This document shows positions 10,705 to 22,438 of a DNA stretch of 64,000 nucleotides, piece by piece. Positions within the stretch are counted from its first letter, which is position 1, and the number at the start of each line of letters is the position of its first letter. A program made the position numbers and the translations under genes. This DNA is from Anaeramoeba flamelloides (Eukaryota > Metamonada > Anaeramoebidae): the NCBI GenBank assembly GCA_027625915.1, contig JANTQA010000047.1, forward strand, positions 14,322,001-14,386,000, read 5' to 3'. Below the pieces are notes generated by a model that saw nothing but the letters and a program-made list of their open reading frames with translations, searched no databases and had not been told where the DNA came from.

Positions 10705-11220
10705 AAATTTAAAAAAAGATTATCTTTTATTGGGTGTGTCAACTTGTTAATTTGGTTCTTAGATGATCGATCTTGGACTTGGTATGGGTTTTAAGAGTGG
10801 TTCAAAATGGCAAATATTGACAATTTATATTTTTTTTTCAGAAATCCAAATTGAAGAGTGTAAGATTAATAGATTGGATTTCAAGTTATAAAAAAGTATT
10901 CTTTGTGGGTTTTTGAATGAGATTTTCAATTATGTTTGATTTTATTTGGATCTTGGAATAAAATAATTTTTTATCGGTAATTGACTAAATAGTTAAATAA
11001 TATAACAATTGAAAACATAAAAAGTAAAATTCTTTATTCCTTAATTTCCAGCCAATTAATCTTACACTCTTCAATTTGGATTTCTGAAAAAAAAATATAA
11101 ATTGTCAATATTTGCCATTTTGAACCACTCTTAAAACCCATACCAAGTCCAAGATCGATCATCTAAGAACCAAATTAACAAGTGGCTACACCCGATAAAA
11201 GATAATCTTGTTTAAAATTT
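10705..11220. mobile_element. Foldback element D
   Basis: Two arms of about 166 bases (10705-10870 and 11055-11220) are inverted copies that differ at only a handful of positions, all in the outer 50 bases. A 184-base spacer separates them. Outer motifs are GATTATCTTTTAT then GGGTGTGTCAACTTG on the left and the near-complement on the right. No ORF. The near identity of the arms suggests recent insertion or arm-to-arm gene conversion. No second copy occurs in the window. Confidence 0.7.
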
Positions 11221-11539
11221 AAGAGATTTCAAACCGTCTAGAACTAGTAAACTAAAGAAAATATTCAAGTAAATCCAATAGCAAATTCAAAAATCAATTA
11301 CTACATGATGGAATTGAAAAACAAAGTAAAAACCAGATTACAATAAGATTCAAACTCACTTTTAATACTATTTTCAGAAATGAATTATTTTTTTTATTGG
11401 TTGATCCATTTTTCTTATTTTTGAAAGGTACCAAATTCAACATATTTCTGAATTATTTAAAAAAAATTATTTTCTGTAATTCAGCCTCCATTACAGTTAG
11501 GATAAAAAACCCTAAATACAATTTTAGAGTTACTGAAAG
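11221..11539. other. AT-rich stretch without a recognised gene
   Basis: Nothing supportable beyond AT-rich sequence between two foldback elements. Confidence 0.3.
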
Positions 11540-11800
11540 TGCCATAGAGTGCCTAGGTTTTCTTGGGGTTTTCTCTTTTATTTGTTACCTATATTTATTT
11601 TCCAAATAAACAGAAAACTCAAGAAAAATTATTGGCGCTTTTCCAGAATTCAAAAGAATAGAGAAAAATCAAATATTTTACCAATTCTTTTAAATTCTAC
11701 AAAAATTAACGATTTGTTTTTTTATAATTTGAGAATAAAACCAAATTTTTATTGAATTTTCGGTTTATTTCTCAAATTAATAAAACCTAACTGCAAACAG
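11540..11800. repeat. E-type foldback, partial copy 3
   Basis: It starts with CCTAGGTTTTCTTGGGG and TTTTCTNTTTTATTTG, and contains CCAAATAAACAGAAAACTC and AAAAGAATAGAGAAAA. It ends in a TTTTCGGTTTATTTC segment and AAACCTAAC. The same blocks occur in E1 (41855-42545) and E2 (55925-56345). Short Leu/Phe-rich open frames here are by-products of the repeat. Confidence 0.5.
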
Positions 11801-12387
11801 GAGGTAATTTGTTGAATCACTTCTGCTCAACAATAAAAAAAAAAAAAAAAAAATTATTTTCTTTGATAAAAACAAAGAAATATTATTGTCTCTAAAGGAA
11901 GTGTACAAAAATACACTATGAAAATGAATTCACTAAATTCTAAAATAATCCAGTATAAAAAATCTACTTAATTGTCAAAAAAATACAAAAACCAATTTAA
12001 AATTTAAAAAATATCAAATTTTTTGATTTAAAAAACAGTTCCAATCAATTTTTTCTTATTATTGAATAACAAAAAAATATAATAAAAAAACCCAAACAAT
12101 CAAGTTAAAAATACTCCCCAAAATACTTTTTTAAAACCTTTAAAATTCAACTTATAATCCAAAGAAATACTTTTTAATTTGATTATTTATAATAAATAAT
12201 TAAAAATCCAATTTTATTATTTTTTTCAGTGGATTATTAAGAATCAAAAGATTAAATTTATCAATAAGACTTTTCGATTATTTGGAAAATTTTTTAAAGA
12301 TTTTCAAACAAATAAAACGGATTAGAATAAATAATTATAAAAAAAAAAATTAGAATTTATTTTATTAAATACATAATTTTAATTATA
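11801..12387. other. AT-rich stretch without a recognised gene
   Basis: It contains an A run at 11839-11853 and no gene, RNA or repeat copy that I can support. Confidence 0.3.
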
Positions 12388-12914
12388 AACCCCTTCCAAA
12401 AATTTGGACACACCCAAAATCAAAAAAAGGCAAAAATAAAAAAAACAATTTATTGTATTTTTCCAAACCTAATATAAAACCACATTTAAGTAACCAGTAT
12501 TAATGTTTTAATAAGTAATCATTTTAATATAAATAAAAGAAAAAAATCTAAAACGAAAAAATAAAAACAGGCGTTTCCAAAATTATGAAACGAGCAGTAC
12601 AAAAAATGTATTGGTAAATTTGTTGAAATATAGTCAACAATTGTTGATCGATCAAATGACAAGATACATCTACCAATTGTATGTGATTTTTCAATTTAAC
12701 AAACTCAACACTAACCTTCTATTAACCATTGAAAAAAAATTTCAGATCAAACAAAATATATTTTCTAACTGCAAAAAAGGAAATGAAAACAAAACAAAAA
12801 AGACAAAAAATGAAATAGTTTGTAAAATGAAAACCCTTTCTAAATTGAATTTAAAGTGTGGTAATGATGCTCTTTCAACTGTTTAAACTGTGTTCAAATT
12901 TTTGTTATCTAGTT
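12388..12914 (+). mobile_element. MITE C, copy 1
   Basis: TA-flanked (12386-12387, 12915-12916). The left end is AACCCCTTCCAAAAATTTGG followed by ACACACCC. The right end, inverted, gives an ACAAAAATTTG-type repeat with ACACAGTTTAAACAG inside it. About 530 bases, with full-length relatives at 18483-19032, 45341-45870 (inverted) and 56801-57330. Landmarks shared by all are TAATATAAAACCA, AAAATGTATTGG, GTTGATCGATCAAAT and AAGACAAAAAATGA. The open frame inside is not preserved among copies. TA target and terminal sequence suggest a Tc1/mariner derivative. Confidence 0.75.
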
Positions 12915-12916
12915 TA

Positions 12917-13531
12917 ATAGTTCCTTGTTGATTACTCTGAATATTTGAAAAATAATATTGCCTAATCTTTTAAATGTCAAGAAATTTAATAAATATTTGT
13001 GAATTTAATAAATGGTCAATTATTTTAGATCTAGAAGTATCAAATATTTGATTTATTTTTTTTTGTATTTTTAAATCAGGAAAAAACTTTCCATCCTATT
13101 TGTTTACGCAAACTATCACTAACAACTAAAAATGGGGTTTTAGAAATAAATATTTTGTGAAATTTTTACTTTTCTGTTTTTGATCCAAAAATCCAAACAA
13201 AAAAGGATTATTTTTTATCTATGAAATATTTATTGGAAAAATGAACTGTTTTAAAAATGTTAAATAATTTCTCAAAAGTTGATAAATGATTATTGTTTAA
13301 TGAATTCCAATTGAATTTTCGTGTAAATAGACGAATCTAAACCCTTTTCCATACAAGGAACGCAGTTTTATTGAAGAAATAGAACAAATTTTATAAGTAT
13401 GATTCATTATTCTTCTCAAAATAAATTTTCAATTTTACATCAAAATCATTGATTCTCATTTTGCAAAAATATTTTGTTTTGTATTTTGATTTTTGCAATT
13501 TTTTTTCTTTTCTTTTTTATTTCATCTTATC

Positions 13532-13562
<31 letters not shown>

Positions 13563-14592
13563 ATTTGAAAAAAAAAATGTTTGAAATTACAAATTAACAT
13601 TAAGAAAAGTGAGGATAAGTGAGTTCTTTTAAAATTCCTATATTTAAAAATAAAAAATATTTTTTCGAACCACTTTTAATTTCAGAAAGAAATTGAGAAT
13701 TTTGCAAGAGATGTTCCAATGAAAGGGGCCCAAAAAAATTTCTAGTAGTTTTTTTGTATGATATTTAATGTTTTTTCAGGTTAAATTTCTTTTATGATTA
13801 TCGAATCCAATACAAAGTTTATTATTTCCTTACTCTCAAAATAATCTAATTTTGGTTGGTTCTTTAAAATAAAGTTACTTTTTCAATTTTGGCTGGGCCC
13901 ACTTTGAGTTACATGGAGTTTATTTTCAGAATCAAATTTCTTTGTCAATTAAACTTTAAATAACTAATATGATTGAAATTAAATCTCAAAATACTTTAAT
14001 TTTAGAGCTCTTCGTAATAAAGGTTAATCTAGGAAAATTTCTCTCTATCTGATTAAATCTAACAAAAAAAAAAAACTCAAATATGAGGGCTTAATTCTAA
14101 TCTCAACAAAAATTAAATAACACAATAAATATACTAATTTTTTTTTCTAATACAAAAAAAAAATGATATTTTAAAACTGATAAAAAATCCTTATGAACCA
14201 TCTCATTTCTTTTTTAGTAACAAATCTTTGTGACGAGTCTCAATTTTATTCTACAAATAGAAGAAAAAAGATTTAATTCTGATAATTTAGATTAAATAAA
14301 TTAGTTTCAGAAAATACTAAAAGGTCCCCACATTATTTTTTAATTTTTTTTTACTTTTTTAAAAGTGTTTTAATTCCTTTTTTTCTTCTAAATTAAAGGT
14401 ACTTTAGGATTTTTTCATTCATTTTTTTTATCTTAACTTGATTAAAAAAACAATACAAAAAGTATCAAATTGTTTCATAAATAAGCAAATAGAAATAAAA
14501 CAAAATGGCAAGTTTAAAATAATTAAAAAATAATTACTAGAAAATTAAACTATTTTTCAAAAATTTTGACAATTTAATGATGTTAATGGAAG
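12917..14592. other. AT-rich stretch without a recognised gene
   Basis: No gene. It includes a 24-base T run at 13532-13555. GGGGCCC and GGGCCCAC islands at 13727 and 13888 stand out from the AT background, but nothing readable surrounds them. Confidence 0.35.
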
Positions 14593-14627
14593 TTTTTTTT
14601 TTTTTTTTTTTTTTTTTTGGGGGGGGG
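14593..14627 (+). repeat. T26-G9 homopolymer junction
   Basis: 26 T are followed directly by nine G. G homopolymers are nearly absent elsewhere in the window; the only comparable one is a C12 tract at 37988. No element boundary could be tied to it. Confidence 0.8.
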
Positions 14628-14825
14628 AGGGTATCCCTATTCTTATCAAAAAATATTTTCAATTTTTTTGGATCTTATTAGGTTTTTCTAATTTTTCTTA
14701 TTTTCACCCTATTTTTTCAATTTTTTTTTTAATTAATTTTTCTTTCTTTTGCTAATTTTATTTCTTTTTTTTTACTTTAAAATATTCTATTTTTTTTTTC
14801 TGAATGATCATGTGAAAAATAAAAG

Positions 14826-15175
14826 ATATGGCCGAAATAATACAAATAAAAATTAACAAAATTGAAACCATATAATTTCTTTTAAAATGGATGTAATTAT
14901 TAACAAAAAATAACTTGCTAATCTATTTACCAGATAAATTTTAGTAATAAAAAATCCATAATGCATATTTCAAAAATATTGACTCATTACATTTTATTTA
15001 GTTTTTGATTTTATTTTTTCTAATTTTTAAAATATCGGGTTTTTATGGATTTAGAATAATTTAAAAAGGAATTACAAATCAAATAAAATCATAAATTGTT
15101 CTTTAAAACAAATAAATATTGGTTTTTTTTTATTTTAATTTATTATTTCGGGTGAGTCACAATTTTTGAAATGGA
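14826..15175 (+). repeat. Dispersed repeat J, copy 1
   Basis: It aligns with 30722-31040 in the same orientation. Shared landmarks are TTTAAAATG(G)ATG/AATTC, ATTTCAAAAAT(A)TTG, AAAAT/ACAT/CCGGG(T/C)TTTTAT, AGGAATTACAAATCA/GTGAATTACAAATCA, and TTATTTTC(G/A)GGTG(A/G)GT(C/T)(A/C)CA. No coding capacity is seen. Confidence 0.5.
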
Positions 15176-15199
15176 GTTTAAAAAAAATGATCAGATCTA

Positions 15200-15965
15200 A
15201 AAATTTAAAAATATTGAATTAAAATCATAGAATAATTTTCATTTTCCTAAATTAAACTAGGGCACTTTGACTGAAAAAGCTTTTAATTAACTTTCTGTAA
15301 AAAAGAAACAAAAAAAATATAAAAACTAAAATTTCGTAAAATTGGAAACAATAATTCTGCAAAAAAAAAGTGAAAAAATTTAATTTAATCTAAACATTGA
15401 AATAAATTTTGATAAAATAGAAAAAAATAATCTTGATTGAAAAATTTAAAGAAAAAACATTTTGATAATAATCGAAGAGAAAACTCTACAAAATCATTTA
15501 ATATGATATTAAAAGTGATTTAACATTTTTGAAAAATATTATAATTTTTTTGAAAAAAAAATATTAGTTTAGATATGCCATTACTTTTGTATTTCCATAA
15601 ATTGGTACTATCTTGTTTCAGTTTTTTAGTAATTGTAAATAACAATTTGGTTTTTTGATTTTCATGTTTAACATAACTATCCAATCATAAAGAATTCATT
15701 TTGAGAAAAAAAAATGAAAAAAAAATAAACCAAAATTTTGATTTTTAATGTATTTGCTCAAATATTCTTATTTTTAAATTTCAAACTAAAATTAAGTTTA
15801 TTCTCATTACTATTTACCCTATACACAATTCCGAAAAAAAAAGATAAGAAAAATAATTTTTTTAAAAACTCCAAATAAAGCAAAACATATTGTTGTCAAA
15901 ATAATACTTGCCAAAAAGTTTAATCCATATTTCAAAATAAAAAGCGTTTTTTTTTTTTTTGTTAT
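15200..15965. other. AT-rich stretch without a recognised gene
   Basis: Nothing supportable; homopolymer-rich intergenic sequence between repeats J and I. Confidence 0.3.
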
Positions 15966-16450
15966 AGAAGACCTTTACCTCAACCAATCAAAAAAACTGA
16001 CAATAACCCCTAATAAAAAATATTATTGGTTTCTTAAAGTTCTATTATTTAAAAAAAAATTTAAAAAAATATATTAGAAAAATTTGAAAATTTATCTCAA
16101 AAATTGATCAAATTTTTCTCATAAAAAAAACAAAAACAATCAAAAAAATTGAGAATATTATGGAAAATTTTCAACTATTTGCATGAATAATTTAAATTTT
16201 ACTGAAAATAACCTGACTTTTACTTTCAAAATTGATTCACACTTGATTTGACTACTCGATAAATGAATTGGATGTTCATTTGTAACGCGGAGAAAAAAAA
16301 CAGATTATATTTTGAAACTTAGATTATAATCGTTGGTATTGTCATTAATTTGGTCACTATATAACACATTCAATTCAAATATAAAATTGGAAAATTTTAC
16401 AAATCTTAAAAAATCTTCCAATAAAAATTATATGACTTATTTTAGAATTA
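15966..16450 (+). repeat. Dispersed repeat I, copy 2 (no MITE)
   Basis: Same order of landmarks as copy 1. At the site where copy 1 carries MITE A1 it reads continuously (TTGCATGAATAATTTAAATTTTACT), so it acts as an unoccupied version of that locus in a related repeat. Confidence 0.55.
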
Positions 16451-17858
16451 AAAATGGTCAAATGTTTTGACATCCTTTTCCAGATTTGTTTTTATAAAAA
16501 AGTTTTCTGTAAGAAATAGATTATAATTTCAAAACACTAATTAAAAAAAGGAAATTTAAAATGAAGTGTAAATTTTTCCTATTTGTAATTCAAATATCAA
16601 TATTTAAAATTATTTCAAATTAATTCAAATTTATTTGAACTCAATTCTTAAATTGTTAAGGGAATAGTCTCTATTATTTTTTTTTTGACTAATAACTAAA
16701 TAAGGAATCCTAATCTTGAAATATGCTGAAAATTGAAAATAGACAGGTTTTTTCAATGTTAGAACTTTTCGTTCTTGTTTTTTTAAAATTTTACAATTCT
16801 GTCAAAAAAAGTAACTTTTAAATTTTTTTTTTATAAAAAATATCTTTAACGGAGGAGAATTTTTTGATTAATTTTGGATTTAATTATTTTCTCAAAATTA
16901 ATATTTATTCTCATTTTAAAAAACGAAAAAATAATTTAAAACTAGTTAATATTTTTTCTTTCACTTCTGTTCATCCAACTTGACTCTATAAAGAACCTAA
17001 TTTGTTTTTTCAATCATTACTTTTACCAAAAATAGTTCTTATTCTTTTCTTTGATTTTTTTCGACTCTGACAAAAATTTTTAGAATGATAATTTGGGACA
17101 ACTTTTTAAAAATTCAAATTTAATAAAAACAAAAGAGTGTAAAATCAAAAAGTGGTTTCAAGAAAAAAAAAAGTGGTACAGGAAAAGAAAGAAAATCTTT
17201 TATTTTGAGTTTAGCATATATTGTATATTTTTTTTCGAATCAAACTGTTTTTTCATGCAAATCCAAAAAAAGCTTTACAGGTTTATTTTTCATACTATTT
17301 TTTTGTACGTCTTCCACAAACACAACAAGGTTTTGCTTTCTTGCTCATATTTTTTTTTTATTTTTTGTATTTTTGTGAAAAGTTGAAAAAAAGCAATTTT
17401 CAAAAAAGCAACTTTCAAAAAAGTGAAAAAATCGAAAATTTTTTTATTTCTATAAAAACAATAACTAAATTTAATGAATGTCATTTAGCGAGATTTCATT
17501 AATATACTAAGAAGTTTTTCACTTTGATTCAAATCTAAGTAATTGGCAAAAAAAATTCTAAATCTCTATTAAATGTACCTTAAAAAATTTAATAGAGACT
17601 AGTAACTTAATCATATTATACCAATCGATGATCCTTTTATTCACAAATTTTCCTCTTAACAAAAACAAAAAGTAAAAAATACTAAGGTTTAATTTCCAAA
17701 TTACTGGATTTTGGAAACTAGTTTTTAAAAATATTCATTTTTAAACAAATTTTAAAATTCATACTAAGCTACTGATCGATCAACTAATAACCAAAACAAC
17801 CTTTTAACACAGAAAACACAAGATAATGATTTTTTTTACATTTCAGAAACGGGAGACC
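16451..17858. other. AT-rich stretch without a recognised gene
   Basis: Open stretches at 17093-17502 on both strands translate to Lys/Phe-rich or Phe/Ile-rich sequence without family features. I do not call a gene. Confidence 0.35.
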
Positions 17859-18025
17859 TTAAGGGAGTAGCCACGGTATTGAAAAATTTTTCACTTTTTT
17901 GCAATTTTGAAAAAGGATCAGAAAATAACATTTTTTACTTTTGTTGTACCTCAATGATTTTTATTATTTAAAGTACTTCATTCAATAGATTTTTTAAATT
18001 TTTTTTTCAATGTCTCAAAGAAATT

Positions 18026-18118
18026 GCCACAATAGAATGTTGAGTTGAATTGCAAAAAATAGTGTTTTGAATGTTGAATAACTTATCTTTTATCCTTCTC
18101 TCAACATTCTATTGTGGC
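18026..18118. repeat. Perfect 19-bp stem-loop inside G
   Basis: GCCACAATAGAATGTTGAG at 18026-18044 is exactly complementary to 18100-18118, with a 55-base loop. It could be an internal foldback of the element or a small-RNA precursor; nothing here decides. Confidence 0.7.
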
Positions 18119-18482
18119 ATTTAATTTTTTCATTTTTTATTTTTTTATCATTTTTGAGATTTTTTTAATCCTGACAACATTAAGCAATTAGAAATATTTT
18201 AATATTAGTGGCATTTGGGATTAATGGATTTTGTTTAAAAAGAACAATAACCTTACAATTGAGAGAATCATAAAAGGAAACATAAATGGGACTTAAATAG
18301 CTAGAAGGATTCCAAAATTAGAATAATTAAGTCAAATTATTACTTATTAGGTTTTTAAATCGTTGGGTTTAGTGGAATTGGAGAAGTGAATATGATTATA
18401 TGTTATCAAAGTTTAAACCAAACAATATCCATAAATTTTATTCAAAGAATCTGAAATTATCTTCTCCCAAAATTAAAAACTA

Positions 18483-19032
18483 AACCCCATTCCAAAAATT
18501 TGGACAGATCAGAAAATCAAAAATATAAAAAAAAAAAAACTCAATTTATTATATTTTTCCAAATGTAATATAAAACCATATTTAAATAACCTAGTATTAA
18601 TGGTTTTTTAAGTAATCATTTTCATCCAAATATAAGAAAACAATATAAAATAAAAAATCAAAACAAGTCTATCCAAAATAAGGAAACGAGCTGAAATGAA
18701 AGAGTTTGAACAAAAAATATATTGGTAGATTTGTTAAAATTACACCAACAATGGTTGATCGATCAAATTATAAGATACAATGCACCAGTTGTATGTGGAT
18801 TTTTCAATTTTTGATACTCAACACTAACATTCTATCAACCATCTATAAACAATTTTCAGATCTAACTAAACAGATTAAGTAACTGAAAAATTGAAAATGA
18901 AAACAAAAACAAAAAAGACAAAAAATATAATAGTTTGTTGAATTAAAATTAATTTCCAATAGGATGTAAAGTGTAGTATTATTGTTATTTTTCCAACTGT
19001 TTAAACTGTGTCCTAATTAATTGAATTAAGTT
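18483..19032 (+). mobile_element. MITE C, copy 2 (inside G)
   Basis: TA-flanked (18481-18482, 19033-19034). It begins AACCCCATTCCAAAAATTTG and carries the C landmarks, including GTTGATCGATCAAAT and TGTTTAAACTGTGTCC near the right end. It interrupts element G and so is younger than it. Confidence 0.7.
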
Positions 19033-19244
19033 TATTTTAATAAAAAAATAATAAAAAAAAAAAAACTATTTTATCAATATAATCTCAATTTTTTTATTGT
19101 TGAACATTACTAAAATTAAAATAATCAATAATTTTTTTTAAAAAAATTTTTAGAGAATCTACGATCACACGCCACTAAAATAAAATGTTCTTATCTCATC
19201 TCTCTCAAATTTTTATCAGTCTTATGGTGTAGCTACTCCCTTAA

Positions 19245-19631
19245 ATAAGAATTTACCTAATTTTCAACAATGTAATGCACTCAAATTATCTAATCAATAT
19301 TTAATCTCAAATTTCAATTCGGAAACACCTTTAATTTCTGACACTATACTCTTACTAGATCTTGAAAAGATATTTTAGTATTGTTTCAACTCAAAATCAG
19401 GAAAAATATTTTGATAGCTTGACATAAAAAGTTTGATTAATTAATTATAAAATAATAAGAAATGTCCAAGTGAAATTTTAAATAATTATAGTAAATCACA
19501 TATTGTTTCGAATAAATTAATAACGATGTTACTCTTTAAATGGTTTAATTGGTTACTTTGACCATAAACAAAACAAAAAGAACAAAATATTAATTTCATT
19601 TTTTAACATTTGAATAAAATTTAACAAAATA
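19245..19631 (+). other. 5' flank of the coiled-coil gene
   Basis: AT-rich sequence, A-rich just before the ATG (AACAAAATAATG). No recognised promoter element. Confidence 0.3.
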
Positions 19632-21437
19632 ATGACCTCAGTAACCCAACAACAAAATTCACTTCCAACAGAATTTTTTTTAACTTCTTATGAGTCTACG
19701 ATTCGAACGATTCTTCAACAAAACGACGACAGCTACTACCAAATGTTGAAGTCCTATGAAAAAGATTTCAATAAGAAAAAACAAAATGTCACAATCCCAG
19801 ATCAATTAATGCAAGACAGTTACGACCAATTACCGATCAGCAATGGGAACAAAAATAAGAACAAAACTGTTCCTCAAAACAAGCCCAAGGCCACACTTTT
19901 ACAGTTAAAAAAGGAAAATAAGATCTTACTTCACACACAAAAGCATTTAAAAAAAGAATTAAAAAAAAAACAAGCCAACCAAAATAAACGAATGTTTTCC
20001 TCTCCACAGTCCATCAAGAAAAACAAAAAACTCAATCAAAAGAATAAAACCTATCATAAAAATTATCAAACTCTACCAAGATTATTTTCACCAAAAAAAC
20101 ATAACAAAAGAATAAATTCAGAAGGGACAACGAAAAGAATAAATTCAGAAGGGATAACGAAAAGAATGGTCACCATTCCAAAAGACAAGCAAACCCAAAA
20201 AATGAATCCAAAACCCAAACGCCCTCTAAAAAAAAAAAAAATCCTTTCAAGTCAAACTTTATCCAATAATGAGAGAGGGAAAAAAAGATTAGTTCGTCGA
20301 GTCCGAAAACCAAAAACTTCCAAGCTTATAATTACGAAAAACAAAAAAAAAAAAAAGCGTACAAGAGAAGAACAAATGAAAATAGAACGCGAGTTAAAAA
20401 TTGAAGCACACAAACTTGAAAAAGAATTACAATTTAAAGAAAGCAGGCTTCGGAATTTACGAATTAAAAATTCAATGAAAATTTTGCGTACAAATTCATC
20501 TCCAACCGCAAAAAAAAGAAAGGCTTCCGCAAAGTCCAAAGATTTAGCTTTGAAAGATATTGTGTACACCAAGAAAAAGACTGCTCATCGCAAACTTTGG
20601 ACCAGAACCCTACCAAAGTCCCTCACAACAAAAGATAGAAAATCAATGAAAGAACAAATTGAAAAAAAGGAAATCAAAGAAACCAAACTAACCAGACTAA
20701 CCAAACTAACAAAAGAAACCAAAGGAGCCAAAGGAACCAAAGGGACTAAAGAAACGAAAGAAACCAAAGGAACCAAAGGAACCAAAGGAACTAAAGAAAC
20801 GAAAGAAACTAAAGAAACTAAAGAAACTCAAGTAACAAAAGGAAACAAAGGAAATAAAAAAATAAAAGAAACAAAAGATGTAAATGAGAAAAACAAAGAA
20901 AGTAAGGAAGTGAAAATAAAAAAACATGCAAACGAAAACAAAAAGATAACTCAAGAAACCCTTTTAAGATTAAAAAAAACATTGCAGCTCCATGAAGAAA
21001 AAGGCATCCAACTTGTCAAGCATTTAGAAAATCAAGAAAAAATTAAAAACAATCTTGAAATCGATCTCGAAAAGCAAAGAAACGAGTCCATTGAAGTCGA
21101 AAAAAATGTACAAAGATTACTTGAACTCAACGATAAAATCAATAAATTATTAGTTTCCGAAACTCACGAAAAGCAAAATGATATCAAAAAAATGTTTCAA
21201 AAAAAGTCGAGGCTAGCTGAGAAAATTAAAATGAAATTAAAATATTATTCTATTGAAAATAGAAATCAAAAATTAAACCTACAAAAAAACAAAAAAAAAT
21301 TAACACAACTACAAAGTAGGAAAGAAATATTGTTAATGAAAAATGAAAATTCCGAATTTGAAGTTAAAGAATTACTTCAAAAAAACTCACAAATATCAAA
21401 ATCTAATTTAAAATTAAAAAATGATTTAAAAAATTAA
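19632..21437 (+). CDS. Lys-rich coiled-coil protein with a Thr-Lys repeat (hypothetical)
   Basis: A single uninterrupted frame of 601 codons from ATG to TAA, clearly richer in C and G than its flanks, which supports a real intron-free gene. Residues 1-60 are mixed and Ser/Thr/Gln-rich. Residues 60-350 are very basic (many KKK runs), with a back-to-back duplication of KRINSEG-T/I-T near 160-180. Residues about 350-410 are a three-residue-period tract of the type TKE/TKG. From about 435 to the end the sequence is a strongly predicted coiled coil (heptad-like L/I/E/K pattern, LRLKKTLQLHEEK and onward) ending in NLKLKNDLKN. No signal peptide, membrane span or enzyme motif is visible. A cytoskeletal or chromatin-associated structural role would fit, but I recognise no family. 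The extreme Lys content could also favour nucleic-acid or microtubule binding; this is inference. Confidence 0.85.
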   Translation: MTSVTQQQNSLPTEFFLTSYESTIRTILQQNDDSYYQMLKSYEKDFNKKKQNVTIPDQLMQDSYDQLPISNGNKNKNKTVPQNKPKATLLQLKKENKILLHTQKHLKKELKKKQANQNKRMFSSPQSIKKNKKLNQKNKTYHKNYQTLPRLFSPKKHNKRINSEGTTKRINSEGITKRMVTIPKDKQTQKMNPKPKRPLKKKKILSSQTLSNNERGKKRLVRRVRKPKTSKLIITKNKKKKKRTREEQMKIERELKIEAHKLEKELQFKESRLRNLRIKNSMKILRTNSSPTAKKRKASAKSKDLALKDIVYTKKKTAHRKLWTRTLPKSLTTKDRKSMKEQIEKKEIKETKLTRLTKLTKETKGAKGTKGTKETKETKGTKGTKGTKETKETKETKETQVTKGNKGNKKIKETKDVNEKNKESKEVKIKKHANENKKITQETLLRLKKTLQLHEEKGIQLVKHLENQEKIKNNLEIDLEKQRNESIEVEKNVQRLLELNDKINKLLVSETHEKQNDIKKMFQKKSRLAEKIKMKLKYYSIENRNQKLNLQKNKKKLTQLQSRKEILLMKNENSEFEVKELLQKNSQISKSNLKLKNDLKN

Positions 21438-21650
21438 GATTTATTTTATTTTATTTTACTGATTTTAATCGCTATCCTTCTTTCTTTTTTTCTTTCTTTA
21501 ATTTTCTTTTTTAATCCTTTCTTTCTGTCTGACAGTCTTTCTTTCTTTCTGTCGTTCTGTCTTTCTTTTTTACTTACTTTAATTTTTTATTTTATATTAT
21601 TTCTTTATTGATTTATTTATTTATTTCTTTTTTTAATTTTCTTTCCTTGA
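21438..21650 (+). other. Pyrimidine-rich 3' flank of the coiled-coil gene
   Basis: Immediately after the stop the strand becomes a (CTTT)n/(TTTCTGT)n polypyrimidine tract of about 200 bases. It may lie in the 3' UTR. I saw no separate gene. Confidence 0.5.
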
Positions 21651-22434
21651 AGTTTTTTTCTGATCAATATCTTTCTCGATCTTTTTTAAATTTTTTGGGT
21701 ACTTTATAAGATCACTATTTCTCAAAGGTACCATAGAACATTTTTTTAAAAAAAAATACACTACAAAAGGAATAAATATTTTTTTAATCAAATTTTAATC
21801 ATTTATTAAAATTAATGCTTTATTTTTGTATCTATTTTATCAGCTTTCTGTTATTTTGTGAAAAAAATATAAAGTGTACTTGAAATTGATTTTAAATAAT
21901 TGTTTGAAAATAGTCATACATTTAGACATAAGTTTTTCGTTTTGGGATTTCACTACATTATTCCAAAGTGGTCATTAATAAATAATTTGTTTCAATTTTC
22001 TGCAGAATTTTAAGATTTTTGTATCTCTCTAATAAGCCAGATTTTGAAGGCATACAATTAAAAATCTCATTATTAACTTTTTCCTATAATTTTCTTTTGT
22101 TTTTGTCAAAAAACATAAGCAGACCATTCCACATTTCTGAATATAAAAAATATTTTTTTTTCATCCAAAATTTTTTCAGATTGAAAATTTATTTGAAAGT
22201 GTGAAGAGATATAAAGACTGTAACTTTTTAACTCAGAGAACTAATATATTCAGAAATACAAATATTAGACAAAAAAAAATAATTTAAAAAAGTTCATAAA
22301 ACTTTTAATTTTTAAGTTATTGGTCTATAATTCTGTTTGAGTTTTAAATTAGTTCCCAATGCTCTGTTCTTTTTATCATTTATATATTTATAATAAGATC
22401 CATTCCACTCAAAGAAATCCATCTAAAAATGAAA

Positions 22435-22438
<4 letters not shown>
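21651..22438. other. AT-rich stretch without a recognised gene
   Basis: Sequence between the coiled-coil gene and the LINE poly(A) end. A plus-strand open stretch at 22019-22204 has no family features. Confidence 0.35.

Larger units (their letters stand above)
17863..19240. mobile_element. TTAA-flanked element G, containing MITE C2
   Basis: The outer ends are TTAA|GGGAGTAGCCAC (17859 onward) and the inverted GTAGCTACTCCC|TTAA (through 19244), giving 11 of 12 matching terminal bases. About 550 bases of the 1378 are the nested C2. A perfect 19-base hairpin (18026-18118) lies in the remaining sequence. The ends resemble those of F (4114, 63464) and the solo end at 1654. No transposase is encoded. 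Confidence 0.65.

Noticed and set aside
12611-12886. 91-codon frame inside MITE C1
   Set aside because: Other C copies break the frame, so it is not a conserved element protein.
20252-20954. Minus-strand frames inside the coiled-coil gene
   Set aside because: They are reverse readings of the Lys/Thr repeat, giving Phe/Ser/Val runs.
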